Origin: Schlesneria paludicola DSM 18645
Lineage (GTDB): Bacteria; Planctomycetota; Planctomycetia; Planctomycetales; Planctomycetaceae
Assembly: GCF_000255655.1 (NCBI RefSeq)
Contig: NZ_JH636434.1
Coordinates: 1,166,045-1,230,044, forward strand
Reading direction: 5' to 3'
Length of the DNA: 64,000 bases
The notes beneath the pieces were generated by a model. That model was not told where the DNA came from and searched no databases. It was given only the letters and a program-made list of their open reading frames with translations. The position numbers and the translations under genes are program-made. This document shows positions 27,180-36,222 of the stretch, piece by piece (the stretch's first letter is position 1; each line of letters begins with the position of its first letter).

Positions 27180-29381
27180 ATGATTCGCGGAATCCGGTTC
27201 TGTTTGGTCGTCGCGATCGGAACATCATTGATGGGCCAGCCGCTGGTTCTTGCCAACCATGGACATGGCGGCGGTGGTGGTCACAGCGGTGGCGGCGGGC
27301 ATATGGGCGGCGGGCATATGGGTGGCGGGGGCGGCCATTTTGGTGGCGGCGGGGGCGGACACACCTTTGGTGGCCATTCAGGATTCAGTGGCGGGCATTC
27401 TGGATTCAGCGGCGGACACACCGGCCACTATGGCGGCGTGCAGCAGCATATCGGTGCACAACACAGCATGGGCGGCGTCCAGCATCAGGTGCAGCAGCAC
27501 ATGGGCAACGTCCAAAACCATGGATTCAATCAACATCAAGGTGTCGGACAACAAAACTTCGGCCAGCAACACCAGAGCTTCAATTCAACACATCAGCATC
27601 TGTCGCACACGGGAGCACCAAACCTGGGCGGCCAGAACCTGGGTCAGCATCAACATTTCGGCCAACAAGGCCATTATGCGAACATGCATAACCAGGGGAC
27701 TCAACATCAGCTCCATGCGCCTTTCTATCAGAACCACGGACATCAAAACGGGCTGGGGCATTCGGGCGCAAACGGGCTCTATCAGAACGTCAGCACCCGG
27801 CACGCGGTGCATGGATTCAATTCGTCGGCCCATCAAGGATCGCAATTCCTCTCGCACCACGCCCATCAGTCGGGTGCGGGGCTCAATGGCGCGATGCTGC
27901 ATCATGGCTCGGGAAATGGACTGGGGTTGGGTGGCGCGGGCCTGCACCATGGCTCGAGCAATTTTGGTTCGAACAACTTCTTGTCCCATCACCATGCGAA
28001 TCAGGCCTCTGCCGTCTCGATGGCGCACCATGGAGCCTTAAACCACAATCATCAAGGCTGGAACAACGGCCACCAGAATTGGAACAACGGGTTCCACAAC
28101 CATAACAATCACAATGGCTACTGGAACTCGAACCACTACTACCACAATCACGGCTGGTACGGCGGATCAAACTACTGGCGCTATCCCTATTACGGGTACG
28201 GGTCTGGATTCGGCCTGGGCCTGGGGCTCGGTTACGGTTTGGGATATGGATTAGGCTATGGCGGTTACTACGGCGGTTACGGCCTGGGGTACTACGGCGG
28301 ATACTACGGAAGCTACTGGCCCAGCTATTACGGGGGCTACGGGTATGGAGGGTATGGCTATAACGGTTACGGCTATGGTGGATACGGGTATGGCCTGAAC
28401 GGATACGGCTATTGCCTAAATGGCAACCTCTACAGCCCGAACTATGGCTATGCTGGATGCAACTCCATTGGCTACATGCCAAACTGCGCGTATCAGACGT
28501 ACGGCGTCGGCAATCTGGCAGGCAACGCCGGATACGGAACCTCAAGTACGTTGATCTCCTCGGGATTGGCATACGGCCCGACCTCCCAAATTGAAGCGCT
28601 CGGTGTCGCCACCGCGACGGACGCCGCACCCGCCGTCATCGCGTCGACGGTGCAGGCGGCACAACCTGCGGACACCACCTCGGGAGCATCGAGCGGCCTG
28701 CCAACGGCGGAACAGTTCGCACAGATTGGCGAAACCGCGTTTAAGAATCGTGACTACAAAGGCGCCGTTCGTGCTTGGCGACATGGACTGGTTGATGATC
28801 CACAGAACGCCATCCTGGTGATGATGTTGTCGCAGGCATTGTTCGCAACCGAACAGTACAGCGAATCCGCAGGCGCGGTACAGGCAGCCGTCCAGGCCTT
28901 GCCCCCTGAAAAATGGGATGTGGTCATCAAGAATTTCCGTGATCTCTACGGCAAGGGCGAAGACTATACGTCCCAGCTTCGAGCTCTGGAAAAGGCCGCG
29001 CGAGAGAAGCCCGATGAACCCAGCATGCGATTCCTGCTGGGCTATCATTATGGCTTTTTGGGTTACGCCGCCGATGCGGTGAAGCAGTTGCAAAAGTGCG
29101 TCGCACTCGCACCACGTGATGAAGTTGCTCAGAAGGTCCTTCAGCATTTTGAGGACAAGCTGCCGAAGAAATCCGAGCCGCCTGCGCCCGGACAACCACC
29201 GGCAACAACATCAGACAAATCGATCGACGTCCCCGCGCCGCTCGATTTCATTCCACCACCACCGCTGAATCCAGAACCGTCCACAGCGGGCCTGACACCT
29301 CCGAAGGCCCCCGCCGCCTCGACCAAAGAATCACCTGATTCGGTGTCGGCCACGACCCCGGCGAACGCTTCGCCGAAATGA
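27180..29381 (+). CDS. Secreted Gly/His- and Tyr/Gly-rich low-complexity protein with TPR domain
   Basis: 733 residues from ATG 27180, preceded by GAGAGGAG at ideal spacing (the longest frame starts at 27105). Signal peptide residues 1-26 (IRFCLVVAIGTSLMGQPLVLA). Residues ~27-60 are GGGGHSGGGGHMGGGH-type repeats; up to ~330 the sequence is Gly/His/Asn/Gln-rich; ~335-430 switches to Tyr/Gly repeats (GYGYGGYGYNGYGYGGYGYG). A TPR domain follows at ~510-660 (AEQFAQIGETAFKNRDYKGAVRAW; KPDEPSMRFLLGYHYGFLG), then a Pro/Ala/Thr-rich tail. His-rich stretches can bind metals and Tyr/Gly-rich ones resemble structural or phase-separating proteins. Exported; function unknown, but the TPR part suggests protein contacts. 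Confidence 0.85.
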   Translation: MIRGIRFCLVVAIGTSLMGQPLVLANHGHGGGGGHSGGGGHMGGGHMGGGGGHFGGGGGGHTFGGHSGFSGGHSGFSGGHTGHYGGVQQHIGAQHSMGGVQHQVQQHMGNVQNHGFNQHQGVGQQNFGQQHQSFNSTHQHLSHTGAPNLGGQNLGQHQHFGQQGHYANMHNQGTQHQLHAPFYQNHGHQNGLGHSGANGLYQNVSTRHAVHGFNSSAHQGSQFLSHHAHQSGAGLNGAMLHHGSGNGLGLGGAGLHHGSSNFGSNNFLSHHHANQASAVSMAHHGALNHNHQGWNNGHQNWNNGFHNHNNHNGYWNSNHYYHNHGWYGGSNYWRYPYYGYGSGFGLGLGLGYGLGYGLGYGGYYGGYGLGYYGGYYGSYWPSYYGGYGYGGYGYNGYGYGGYGYGLNGYGYCLNGNLYSPNYGYAGCNSIGYMPNCAYQTYGVGNLAGNAGYGTSSTLISSGLAYGPTSQIEALGVATATDAAPAVIASTVQAAQPADTTSGASSGLPTAEQFAQIGETAFKNRDYKGAVRAWRHGLVDDPQNAILVMMLSQALFATEQYSESAGAVQAAVQALPPEKWDVVIKNFRDLYGKGEDYTSQLRALEKAAREKPDEPSMRFLLGYHYGFLGYAADAVKQLQKCVALAPRDEVAQKVLQHFEDKLPKKSEPPAPGQPPATTSDKSIDVPAPLDFIPPPPLNPEPSTAGLTPPKAPAASTKESPDSVSATTPANASPK

Positions 29382-29421
29382 CCTCGTTCAGGCCCTGCTA
29401 GCGAGCGCGGTGTACAACGAT

Positions 29422-29901
29422 TCAATGCCCTGGGACATGGATCGTGATTCCGTAACGGGGTGCGGCTGCTAACAGCTTTTCGATTTCGGCTTTCGTGGGT
29501 GGTGCCGCTGTCGTCGTGCCCGGTGCGACGGGTGTTCCCACTTCGAAAAACATCTGTTCCAGTCCAGCCGGGGCGACCGAAATCACCATTCGCGCGGTCT
29601 GCTGACTTTCATTCTTGAACGAGTGTGCGACACCAACCGGCATGTTGGCAAATTCGCCGGCTCTGGCCACGATGCGCCGGTCGCCGAGCTGAAAAGTGAC
29701 TTCTCCCTCGAGAATATAGAACGATTCTTCTTCACGCGTGTGCTCGTGCGGGGGTGGTCCACCACCCGGAGGAACGGTCGCCTCCCACATTGCGTATCGC
29801 CCCTCCGTCTCAGCACCTGTCACAAGGAATCGATACACGTCGCCAACGACGGCGATCATTCGCCCTTCGGTCGCATTGACGATTGTTGGTTGTCGAGACA
29901 T
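29422..29901 (-). CDS. Cupin-domain protein
   Basis: About 159 residues from ATG 29901 (MSRQPTIVNATEGR); longer starts are possible up to 29976. A cupin_2 beta-barrel with motif 1 PPHEHTREEESFYILEGEVTF (two His and a Glu as metal ligands) and motif 2 NMPVGVAHSFKNES with the third His. The C-terminal ~45 residues (TKAEIEKLLAAAPRYGITI) form a tail often seen in sugar- or quercetinase-like cupins. The substrate is unknown. It converges with the upstream TPR gene and is about 200 bases downstream of the SYLF gene, with a strong hairpin in between. Confidence 0.85.
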   Translation of the reverse strand: MSRQPTIVNATEGRMIAVVGDVYRFLVTGAETEGRYAMWEATVPPGGGPPPHEHTREEESFYILEGEVTFQLGDRRIVARAGEFANMPVGVAHSFKNESQQTARMVISVAPAGLEQMFFEVGTPVAPGTTTAAPPTKAEIEKLLAAAPRYGITIHVPGH

Positions 29902-30015
29902 GAAGTCGATCGCCCTTCGTTTTTCAGGATGCAGCGACATGTTGATCAGGTGCCAATCACACAAACAGGTTTGCATCGAGATCAGTGGATGACAATTCGG
30001 ATGTCATCGTCGCAC

Positions 30016-30062
30016 TTGCGATCTCGGCGGAGGAAACGACTTCCACTCCGCCAAGATCGCAA
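30016..30062 (-). repeat. 17-bp hairpin between SYLF and cupin genes
   Basis: TTGCGATCT-x-GGCGGAG (30016-30032) and its inverted copy (30046-30062). On the minus strand the single variant position is a G.U pair, so the stem is fully paired; the loop is 13 bases. It lies 38 bases after the SYLF stop. No U tract follows, so it is a probable but unconventional terminator. Confidence 0.65.
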
Positions 30063-30099
30063 ATAAGCCCTCAGAATCGCTCACCGAGTTCCACCGGCT

Positions 30100-31167
30100 T
30101 CAATTTGGCCGAACTTCGTGCAAGTGAACTGGCGGAGGAGGCAGTTGCAGCGTCGGTCGAATCGATGCCACCGCCTGCTCGTATTCCCGTAACAGCTCGA
30201 ACGTATTTTGAAACTCGGGCCGTTTGGTCAGCCGCTGGTACTCCGGAGAGTTACTGACATGCGCGAATCGCTGAAGGGCCAGAGACAAATGCTCTGGCGT
30301 TGGAAGCATCCCCGGCTCTTGAATCCCGTTCGGCAAGCCGAGATAGGGACGCCATTCTGGATTGAGAATGGCCTGAAGTTGATCGGAGCTTCGTAGGAGT
30401 GAACGACGGATGGTTTCCAGTTGTCGCGGCGACGCCACTGGAGCAGGGCGTTCAATCACAGGACGATCATTGACGGGGCGATCATTGCCCGGTCCGACAT
30501 GAACGCCATGCGGGGTGATCTCCGTCAAATAGTGACGCAGCTCTGCGGCCTGAGCGGGAACACGTCGTGGAAGCTCACCTGATGGCGATCCATAAAAGAA
30601 AGCATGTGCCTCGTGATCAATTTCCAATGCCGAGCCATCTAACGAAACACCCACAAAAAGTCCTCGACTGCGTGAGTAGGAATAGATCTCGGCCCGAAGT
30701 GTTTCGTCTGTTCCCGCTGCGGCCTCACGTCCAACTGGCCCCGCAGTCACCGCCGCATCAACGCCGACCGTGAACTTGCCGCTCAAAAGGCCTTCAACAC
30801 CTTTCCGCGTCGTAAAAACCAACACGACATCGGTTCCCTGGATGCCTGCCTGCCACCCAACACTTCCACCGGTCAAGGTCACGAACTGCGGTAAACTCCA
30901 CTCTCCGTCGGCATCGCGCGTCATGACAACACCATGGCCACGCCGAGCACCGGCAATGAATCCGATCTTGATCACATTCGGCACCACGACGATGCCTTGA
31001 GCGTCTTCGAGCAACCGAGCCGGAATCTGCTTGGCCGGAATGGCCATCAGCTCGCTCAAGACTTGCTCCGCCTCAACGACTTTTTCGGCAGGCCCCTGCG
31101 CGAAGGACGTCGCACATGCCGAGATTCCCACGGCAACCAGTGTCGCCAGCATCAAATACTTGCGCAT
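30100..31167 (-). CDS. SYLF (Ysc84-like) domain lipid-binding protein, secreted
   Basis: About 355 residues from ATG 31167 (MRKYLMLATLVAVGISACAT), with a signal peptide whose late Cys could be a lipobox (GISAC). The SYLF domain spans ~30-205: LLEDAQGIVVVPNVIKIGF, ARRGHGVVMTRDADGEWS, LTGGSVGWQAGIQGTDVVLVF, GKFTVGVDAAVTAGPVGRE, EIYSYSRSRGLFVGVSLDGS. Eukaryotic SYLF domains bind phosphoinositides; the bacterial role is poorly known, probably envelope-associated. The C-terminal ~150 residues are helical and unfamiliar (QLETIRRSLLRSSDQLQAIL). A lone gene. Confidence 0.9.
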   Translation of the reverse strand: MRKYLMLATLVAVGISACATSFAQGPAEKVVEAEQVLSELMAIPAKQIPARLLEDAQGIVVVPNVIKIGFIAGARRGHGVVMTRDADGEWSLPQFVTLTGGSVGWQAGIQGTDVVLVFTTRKGVEGLLSGKFTVGVDAAVTAGPVGREAAAGTDETLRAEIYSYSRSRGLFVGVSLDGSALEIDHEAHAFFYGSPSGELPRRVPAQAAELRHYLTEITPHGVHVGPGNDRPVNDRPVIERPAPVASPRQLETIRRSLLRSSDQLQAILNPEWRPYLGLPNGIQEPGMLPTPEHLSLALQRFAHVSNSPEYQRLTKRPEFQNTFELLREYEQAVASIRPTLQLPPPPVHLHEVRPN

Positions 31168-31477
31168 CGTTCGAACTCCATTTCCAAACCACTCACAATT
31201 CCTTGGACATTTTGCCCGCACCAAATTCTAGCGAACTCTGCACGCCTTTTGGATGGGGAGCTGAACTTAACTCTTCTCTATGTGAGAATTGCGCAGGGAA
31301 GTCGTCGCTATGATCCAAGCGCCTCGTCAACATTCCACGGGACGATGACCTGTCAATTTCCGGTCCCCGCCGAACGCTGCCATGCTTCGATTGGGCCATG
31401 ATAATTGGAGAAATGACAAGGCTCGACACGTCAGTTTTCGACAGGCAGGGAACCGAAAAAACATGTCGGTCCAGCGT

Positions 31478-32266
31478 CTACCAATCAGACAGGCGCTGAG
31501 GGGCATCAAGCGCCGCCGTCAGTGTCGATGTCAATTGCTCAAGCAGATCTCCGGGCGATCTCCGCAAATCGATGACAGCACGTTCGCCTTCGGTGGCCGG
31601 ACTGCTGGTTCGCACTCGCAGAACGTCGGATTGCTCGACATCCGCGTGGACCAATTTCACCTCGGGAAATCGAGTGCGAAGCTGACCGCTCAGCTTGTCG
31701 AGCTGCGAGGGAGAGATCTCGGGCAGAGCGACACGCAATGGTCGCGGTTCAAGCCGCGCCACCAATTGCCTGGCAGACATTTCGCTGACCGGGTGCCGCC
31801 AATCGGTGGCGACTTCCGCCAGTGGATCAAGCACAAATCGACGATAGGTCAGGGCGGGGTGGGGAACGATCAGGTCGGGTTCATCGTGCACATACTGGCC
31901 GTATGTCAAAATATCCAGATCGAGTGTTCGCGGCCCCCAGCGAATGTCGCGGACGCGGCCCAACTGATTCTCGACACACTGAAGGACGTTCAACAAGCGT
32001 AGCGGCGACAGCTTCGTTGTCAGCTCACAGACGGAATTGATGAAGGGCCGACCCGCACTGGAACCCATTGGAGCCGTGGTATAGAGCCCGGATCGTTGTC
32101 CCAATTGAATGTGGCAATGCAAGCTCAACAATGCCAGTGCCGCGTCGAATGTGGCTTTCACATCACCGACGTTTCCGCCGAATGAAATCCAGCAACACAC
32201 GCGATCCAAATTCGCCTGATCAGAAGGGGTCTCGTTCGCGAATGCGAGACATGTTCGCGAGAACAT
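31478..32266 (-). CDS. folK: HPPK (6-hydroxymethyl-dihydropterin pyrophosphokinase) with C-terminal extension
   Basis: About 262 residues from ATG 32266, nine bases after GGAGGG. The first ~165 residues are a complete HPPK: ISFGGNVGDVKATFDAAL, QRSGLYTTAPMG, PFINSVCELTTKLSPLRLL, VENQLGRVRDIRWGPRTLDLDILTYG with the Mg/ATP-binding DLD, and VPHPALTYRRFVLDPL. The enzyme transfers pyrophosphate from ATP to hydroxymethyldihydropterin in folate synthesis. The last ~95 residues (LRVALPEISPSQLDKLSGQL onward) have no obvious partner in standard HPPKs, which are about 160 residues. Confidence 0.93.
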   Translation of the reverse strand: MFSRTCLAFANETPSDQANLDRVCCWISFGGNVGDVKATFDAALALLSLHCHIQLGQRSGLYTTAPMGSSAGRPFINSVCELTTKLSPLRLLNVLQCVENQLGRVRDIRWGPRTLDLDILTYGQYVHDEPDLIVPHPALTYRRFVLDPLAEVATDWRHPVSEMSARQLVARLEPRPLRVALPEISPSQLDKLSGQLRTRFPEVKLVHADVEQSDVLRVRTSSPATEGERAVIDLRRSPGDLLEQLTSTLTAALDAPQRLSDW

Positions 32267-32435
32267 GGTCACGATCCCTCCGTGGAACGCGGTTCGATCA
32301 TCGTTGAAAGCCAGCTTTTTCAGTCAGGACACCCGACAGTGACGGACCAGCAAGTCATTGAGACATGCCACGTAATCATCTGAAATGACAGTCGAACTCG
32401 GCCGCTCTTGATCGTAACGAATGCGACGAAATTCG

Positions 32436-32594
32436 CTACAAATTGGATGCCGCGTTATTAAATGCGTTGTTCGCCTTCGTCCCCAACGTCGCCACGGTGG
32501 AAACAATGACCATCAACAACAGACTCAGCATGATCGCGTACTCGGTTGCCGATGCCGCTTCTTCGTCGAGCAAAAATCGCTTGATCGCAGCCAT
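32436..32594 (-). CDS. Flp/Fap-type pilin component
   Basis: A 52-residue peptide (MAAIKRFLLDEEAASATEYAIMLSLLLMVIVSTVATLGTK), start at ATG 32594. The basic leader, the E-x-x-A-T-E-Y-A processing signature and the single hydrophobic helix are those of Flp pilins of tight-adherence (Tad) systems, cleaved by a TadV/prepilin peptidase. No tad/cpa genes lie nearby, so assembly must be encoded elsewhere. Confidence 0.88.
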   Translation of the reverse strand: MAAIKRFLLDEEAASATEYAIMLSLLLMVIVSTVATLGTKANNAFNNAASNL

Positions 32595-32924
32595 TGTTCC
32601 GACTTTCCGATTGTAGATGACGAGGTGCATCCGACGGAATGGTGACGGACAAGCATCGCCTGATGATACTCGGCAGTTTCAACATTAGGTCGAGATTGGA
32701 AGGAGGTCAAATCGAAACGGACAGAAAACCCAACGTGGTATTGAGTTGTTCAATCGATCAGTCAATTAAGGCGTGACGGAACGATGTTTTGTCCAGAAAA
32801 ATAACGGTTGATTTGATTTTTTCTTGCGGATTTTGTTCAAAGTTGTAGCATCAAAGCTGTCGGACGAGTTCGGTCGTCCGGGTCTTTCGCAATTCGGAGC
32901 CGTTCAGCGGTGGAGGAGGAGATC
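32595..32924. other. Divergent AT-rich intergenic region
   Basis: 330 bases between the Flp pilin (minus) and the small plus-strand gene. The stretch 32790-32850 is T- and A-rich and is a plausible promoter area for the plus-strand gene. No RNA gene or repeat is seen. Confidence 0.4.
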
Positions 32925-33110
32925 GTGAGTGCGCTGGTGATGCTAGAGCAGGTCAGTAGCCATGACGTCGATCCTGTGGAAGAGATGAGAATGCGTACTT
33001 GGGCCCGGCGGCACTATGCACCCGCCGAACAACGTGACGGCAACTGGCATCCAGTTGTCTTGGATGAAATGTTTCGCAAGGACCGCGAGACGCAAATCAA
33101 ACCGCGATAA
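32925..33110 (+). CDS. Small hypothetical protein, 61 residues
   Basis: Start GTG 32925, chosen because GGAGGAGGAG lies just upstream, one of the strongest ribosome sites in the window; an ATG at 32940 also fits. The protein is charged and probably soluble: LEQVSSHDVDPVEEMRMRTWARRHY, then APAEQRDGNWHPVVLDEMFRKDRE. Its compact RTWARRHY...WHPVVLDEM pattern looks like a conserved small planctomycete family, from memory only. No function can be proposed. Confidence 0.65.
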   Translation: MSALVMLEQVSSHDVDPVEEMRMRTWARRHYAPAEQRDGNWHPVVLDEMFRKDRETQIKPR

Positions 33111-33524
33111 GAGGCTTCCGACGATTGCATCAGTTTTGTCCCATGCCAGTTCTGGGCCGACGGACCATTGGAAATGTTGATCCTACGAATGTGAGTTGAT
33201 CGACACGGCAACGGGAAATGAGTGGACTGTCATGCCAAAAGCACTCGCGATGTCTTGTGCACGTGACGTTGGTGCGAAACGAGTGTTGAATTGAATCCCA
33301 ATTCGACCAAACGCAGATTGGTGTGGAAAAGAATCAAGCCCGCTCCCTCATAAAGGTGAGCGGGCTTTGTTCTTTCCGAATCGACGATTCCCGCCGCCAA
33401 GTGTCGCCCTGGCGTGACAGCTTGCTGGAACGAGGAGCACAGCCACACCGCGCTTGACGATGGCATGGCGTTTTTGATCCGCAGTGGATCCAGTCCCCGG
33501 TAATTCAACAGGCTGCCGATGGAA
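33111..33524. other. Convergent intergenic region containing a bidirectional terminator
   Basis: About 410 bases between the small gene and the convergent YbjN-like gene. Apart from the hairpin at 33336-33367 I see no gene or repeat. Confidence 0.45.
33336..33375. terminator. Bidirectional rho-independent terminator
   Basis: AAGCCCGCTC (33336-33345) and GAGCGGGCTT (33358-33367) form a 10-bp GC-rich stem. TGTTCTTT follows on the plus strand, and a T-rich GATTCTTTT on the minus strand. It lies between convergent genes and could serve both. Confidence 0.85.
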
Positions 33525-34220
33525 TCACTTCTTCGTCGACGAACCAAACTTTGAATCGTTGACGGCGGTTCTGTCCACTTTAGGAGCCGTGTTTTTGGCC
33601 CCGGAAGCAGACACCCCGCTGGCCGGAACGCTTCCTTTCACTTGAGTGCCCGTTTGAGCCGATTGGGCAGGATCATCCGTGACGGGCGCGGTCCAGTTGG
33701 AAACCTTCCAGTGTGGATGCGTTGCCACAACGGACTGCCCCAGATCATCCAGCACCGCGCGGAATTTTTCCGACGTCATGCTGTCATTGGGAATCACGCG
33801 CTGCAGGACGAATCGACGATTCGCCGCGATATACGTGAAGAATTTGCCTTTCCCCAGCTTGTCGTTGTCGGACAACAGACGCAGCAGCGCGGTGCGCGGC
33901 ACGTCGGCGGCCGACTTGGGAAGTTCGTCGAGCCATGCCATCACCCAGATCGAACTGGAATCCTGGCTCAGAACTGTCGACATCGACAAATCCCACTCTT
34001 CGTCTTCAATGGTCGCTTTGAATACAAAGTCGTAGCGTTTGTCTTCGACTTTCGTCTCGTATCCCATCGCGTTCAGCAGCGTGCCGAGCGATTGATCCGT
34101 CAATTTGCCCTTGGCGGTTGGCGCGGACTTTTCATCAGGGGTCGCCGCGCCTGCCACTGCGGGAATCGCCGCTGCCAGGGCCGCTCCCAATACCGATCGT
34201 CGACTCCAAATCATCGCCAT
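33525..34220 (-). CDS. Tat-exported YbjN-like protein
   Basis: About 231 residues from ATG 34220, eight bases after GGAGG. The N-terminus MAMIWSRRSVLGAALAAAIP is a Tat signal (RR then hydrophobic). The ~130-residue central domain has a helix-sheet pattern (LGTLLNAMGYETKVEDKRYD, WDLSMSTVLSQDSSSIWVMAW, RTALLRLLSDNDKLGKGKFF, RRFVLQRVIPNDSMTSEKF) that resembles YbjN/type III chaperone-like folds; I base this on pattern, so it is tentative. The tail is Thr/Ser/Pro/Lys-rich. Next to the Nudix hydrolase upstream, about 100 bases apart, possibly cotranscribed. Confidence 0.7.
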   Translation of the reverse strand: MAMIWSRRSVLGAALAAAIPAVAGAATPDEKSAPTAKGKLTDQSLGTLLNAMGYETKVEDKRYDFVFKATIEDEEWDLSMSTVLSQDSSSIWVMAWLDELPKSAADVPRTALLRLLSDNDKLGKGKFFTYIAANRRFVLQRVIPNDSMTSEKFRAVLDDLGQSVVATHPHWKVSNWTAPVTDDPAQSAQTGTQVKGSVPASGVSASGAKNTAPKVDRTAVNDSKFGSSTKK

Positions 34221-34321
34221 TACCTGACCCTCCTTGGCCCCAAAAACATCGGATTTGCCAGCGACAACACACTGTGGCCGAATGAATTTCACTCGAACAC
34301 CAGGCGGAGACCGGCAAGGAT

Positions 34322-34933
34322 CTACCCAAACAAATGCTTGAGACAGATCTGCGACCATGTTTCGAACTGGTCGATCACCTGTAACAATTCTGCGGGTTCT
34401 GCGAATCCTGTCTCTAAGATCGACTCTTCCCGTGGGCGAACTTTGGCCGCGTCGAGGTCAAAAATGTGAACAATCCCCAAATGAACCTGTCCGACCGGGG
34501 TCTCGTCATCGTTAATCAGACCAACACAGGAATCCTTAAACCCTGATTCCAAATAGACTTCCTCGCTGATTTCGCGATGCATTGCCTCCAAATAACGACG
34601 GTCACCCGACATCCGATCCGTCGACGAAATATGTCCGCCGATCCCGACCGACCGCTTGCTATGCAGCCGTCCTTCTCCGCCCTTTTTACCCCGCTTATAG
34701 AAGAACACCTGTCCATTGTGACGAAAAATGCAGTAGGGAATCAGTTGCTTGAAGCTGGGATCTTCCTCGACTTCATTCCGCGGACGGAAGCTGGTATGAG
34801 CTGGATCGAGCAGCGTCGAGATATAGCGATCGACGTTGGCATTGAACCCTTGAAAGTACCCAACCTCGCGAAACAGGGCGGTGGGCACAACCAGAACGTG
34901 CTCGATCGGTTCATTCGTCGCGGAAACTGACAT
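34322..34933 (-). CDS. Nudix hydrolase
   Basis: About 203 residues from ATG 34933. The Nudix box is [12 protein letters not shown]...[16 protein letters not shown], with the REISEEV metal-binding core at about residues 115-121. The N-terminal ~75 residues ([19 protein letters not shown] and [17 protein letters not shown]) are longer than in minimal Nudix proteins and include the sheet that precedes the box. Relatives hydrolyse nucleoside diphosphates linked to another moiety; the substrate is not predictable. Possibly cotranscribed with the downstream YbjN-like gene. Confidence 0.88.
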   Translation of the reverse strand: MSVSATNEPIEHVLVVPTALFREVGYFQGFNANVDRYISTLLDPAHTSFRPRNEVEEDPSFKQLIPYCIFRHNGQVFFYKRGKKGGEGRLHSKRSVGIGGHISSTDRMSGDRRYLEAMHREISEEVYLESGFKDSCVGLINDDETPVGQVHLGIVHIFDLDAAKVRPREESILETGFAEPAELLQVIDQFETWSQICLKHLFG

Positions 34934-35439
34934 TTCAGGTGCTCTCAATGTTCATGCAGAATTCAAAGGAAATCCGGCCGGCATCATAGAGAAGCCTCGC
35001 CGTGATATCCAAGCGGTGGATCTCGTGAGATCAGAGGACGCGCTTCCAATTTCTCGTGAGTTCGCTCACCATGCCACCGCACAAAAGCACCTAGAAATGA
35101 TTAACGACAACCGCCCCCAACTTCAAAAAGTTTCACGAAGTTGAGGCGGCGAATTTTTCTCGGCACATTTCTTCTGATTTTTTGCGAGCCCTGGAGATCA
35201 CGCAGATCAATACGAAATATGAATGAGCGAGAATCGCGCACGAGATATTGTTGAAAGCCGTGTTTGAGTCGAGAACGGGAAAAGGCGGCGTCTCCTGCTG
35301 TTTTATGAAACATCAGCAGCCCCACCCGGGGCACGAAAGGAACGCCACTGATGCGACAGACTAGTACGAACGAGACTGAGAGCCCAGCGGTTGGAAGGAA
35401 AGCAAATGACTGATCTCCGATCAATTTCCCTGCAAATGA
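34934..35439. other. Gene-free stretch left of the IS256 remnant
   Basis: About 500 bases. A minus ORF (35101-35571) overlaps the IS256 remnant on the other strand and shows no family features, so I do not call it. I see no clear insertion-sequence end. Confidence 0.45.
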
Positions 35440-36205
35440 CGAGAGCCGCAGCCCCATGGATACATGAGTTCGGGAGGGCGCGAGGAAGATGCCGCAAGCG
35501 TCTTGGAGGGTGAAGTGGAATCCTTCCTGGAGCAGCATTGGGGCCGTGTCGACGAGCAGGACCGACGACAAATTGTTCGGAACCGTTACTTGCCCTCTCG
35601 CGAGATCGTAACCGGAGCCAGACCTCTGGAAGTTTTTCAGCCTCGAGTCCGCGACAAGTTGGCAGACGGGACAGACCGTGTTCGTTTTTCGTCATCGATC
35701 ATCCCCCGTGCCTGAGAAAGAGCAAGTCGATTGAAGAGCTGATTCCCTGGCTCTATCTCAAGGGAATCTCGACAGGTGATTTCTCGGAAGCCCTGCAATC
35801 ACTGATCGGTCCGAAGGCAAGCGGGTTCAGCGCCAATGTTGTTGTCTGACTCACGAAGGAGTATGACGCATGGCGCAAATGTAGCCTTTCGAGCAGGCAC
35901 TATGCCTACGTACGGGAAGACGGAATCTATGTGAATGTCCGCTTGGAAGATGAGGCCAATTCCCGTCAATGTCTGCTCGTGTTGATGGGAGCGATGGCCA
36001 AAGTGGGGAAGGAACTGATCGCCGTCATTGCTGGCCATCGGGAGAGCAAGCAAAGGTGGATGGAATTGCTGCTGAACCTGAAGCAGAGGGACTGACGATC
36101 GAGCCCAAGCTGGTGATCGGCGACTTGGGCTTCTGGGCGGCAACTCGCGAGGTATATTCCAAGGCTCGCGAGCAGCGTTGATGGGTCCACAAGCGAGCTC
36201 TATTT
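35440..36205 (+). pseudogene. IS256-family (mutator) transposase, decayed
   Basis: Successive frames read VVRNRYLPSREIVTG-like sequence (as IVRNRYLPSREIVTGARPLE), SKSIEELIPWLYLKGISTGDFSEAL, IGPKASGFSANVVV, then after an in-frame TGA YDAWRKCSLSSRHYAYVREDGIYVNVRLEDE, VLMGAMAKVGKELIAV and ESKQRWMELLLNLKQRD, and after another stop EPKLVIGDLGFWAATREVYSKAREQR. These are the N-terminal and catalytic blocks (DG and GD aspartates) of an IS256-type transposase. At least two frameshifts and three stops are present, and the C-terminal third is missing beyond 36205. Confidence 0.88.
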
Positions 36206-36222
36206 CGACACACATGCGATTC

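Noticed and set aside
27240-28640. Several long ORFs on both strands inside the Gly/His/Tyr-rich gene
   Set aside because: Low-complexity GC-rich sequence opens all frames; only the frame with the signal peptide and TPR domain is coherent.
33230-33547. Minus ORF of 105 codons near the YbjN-like gene
   Set aside because: It reads through the bidirectional terminator and overlaps the YbjN-like gene's end.
35101-35571. Minus ORF of 156 codons over the IS256 left part
   Set aside because: It is antisense to recognisable IS256 sequence and has no family features of its own.
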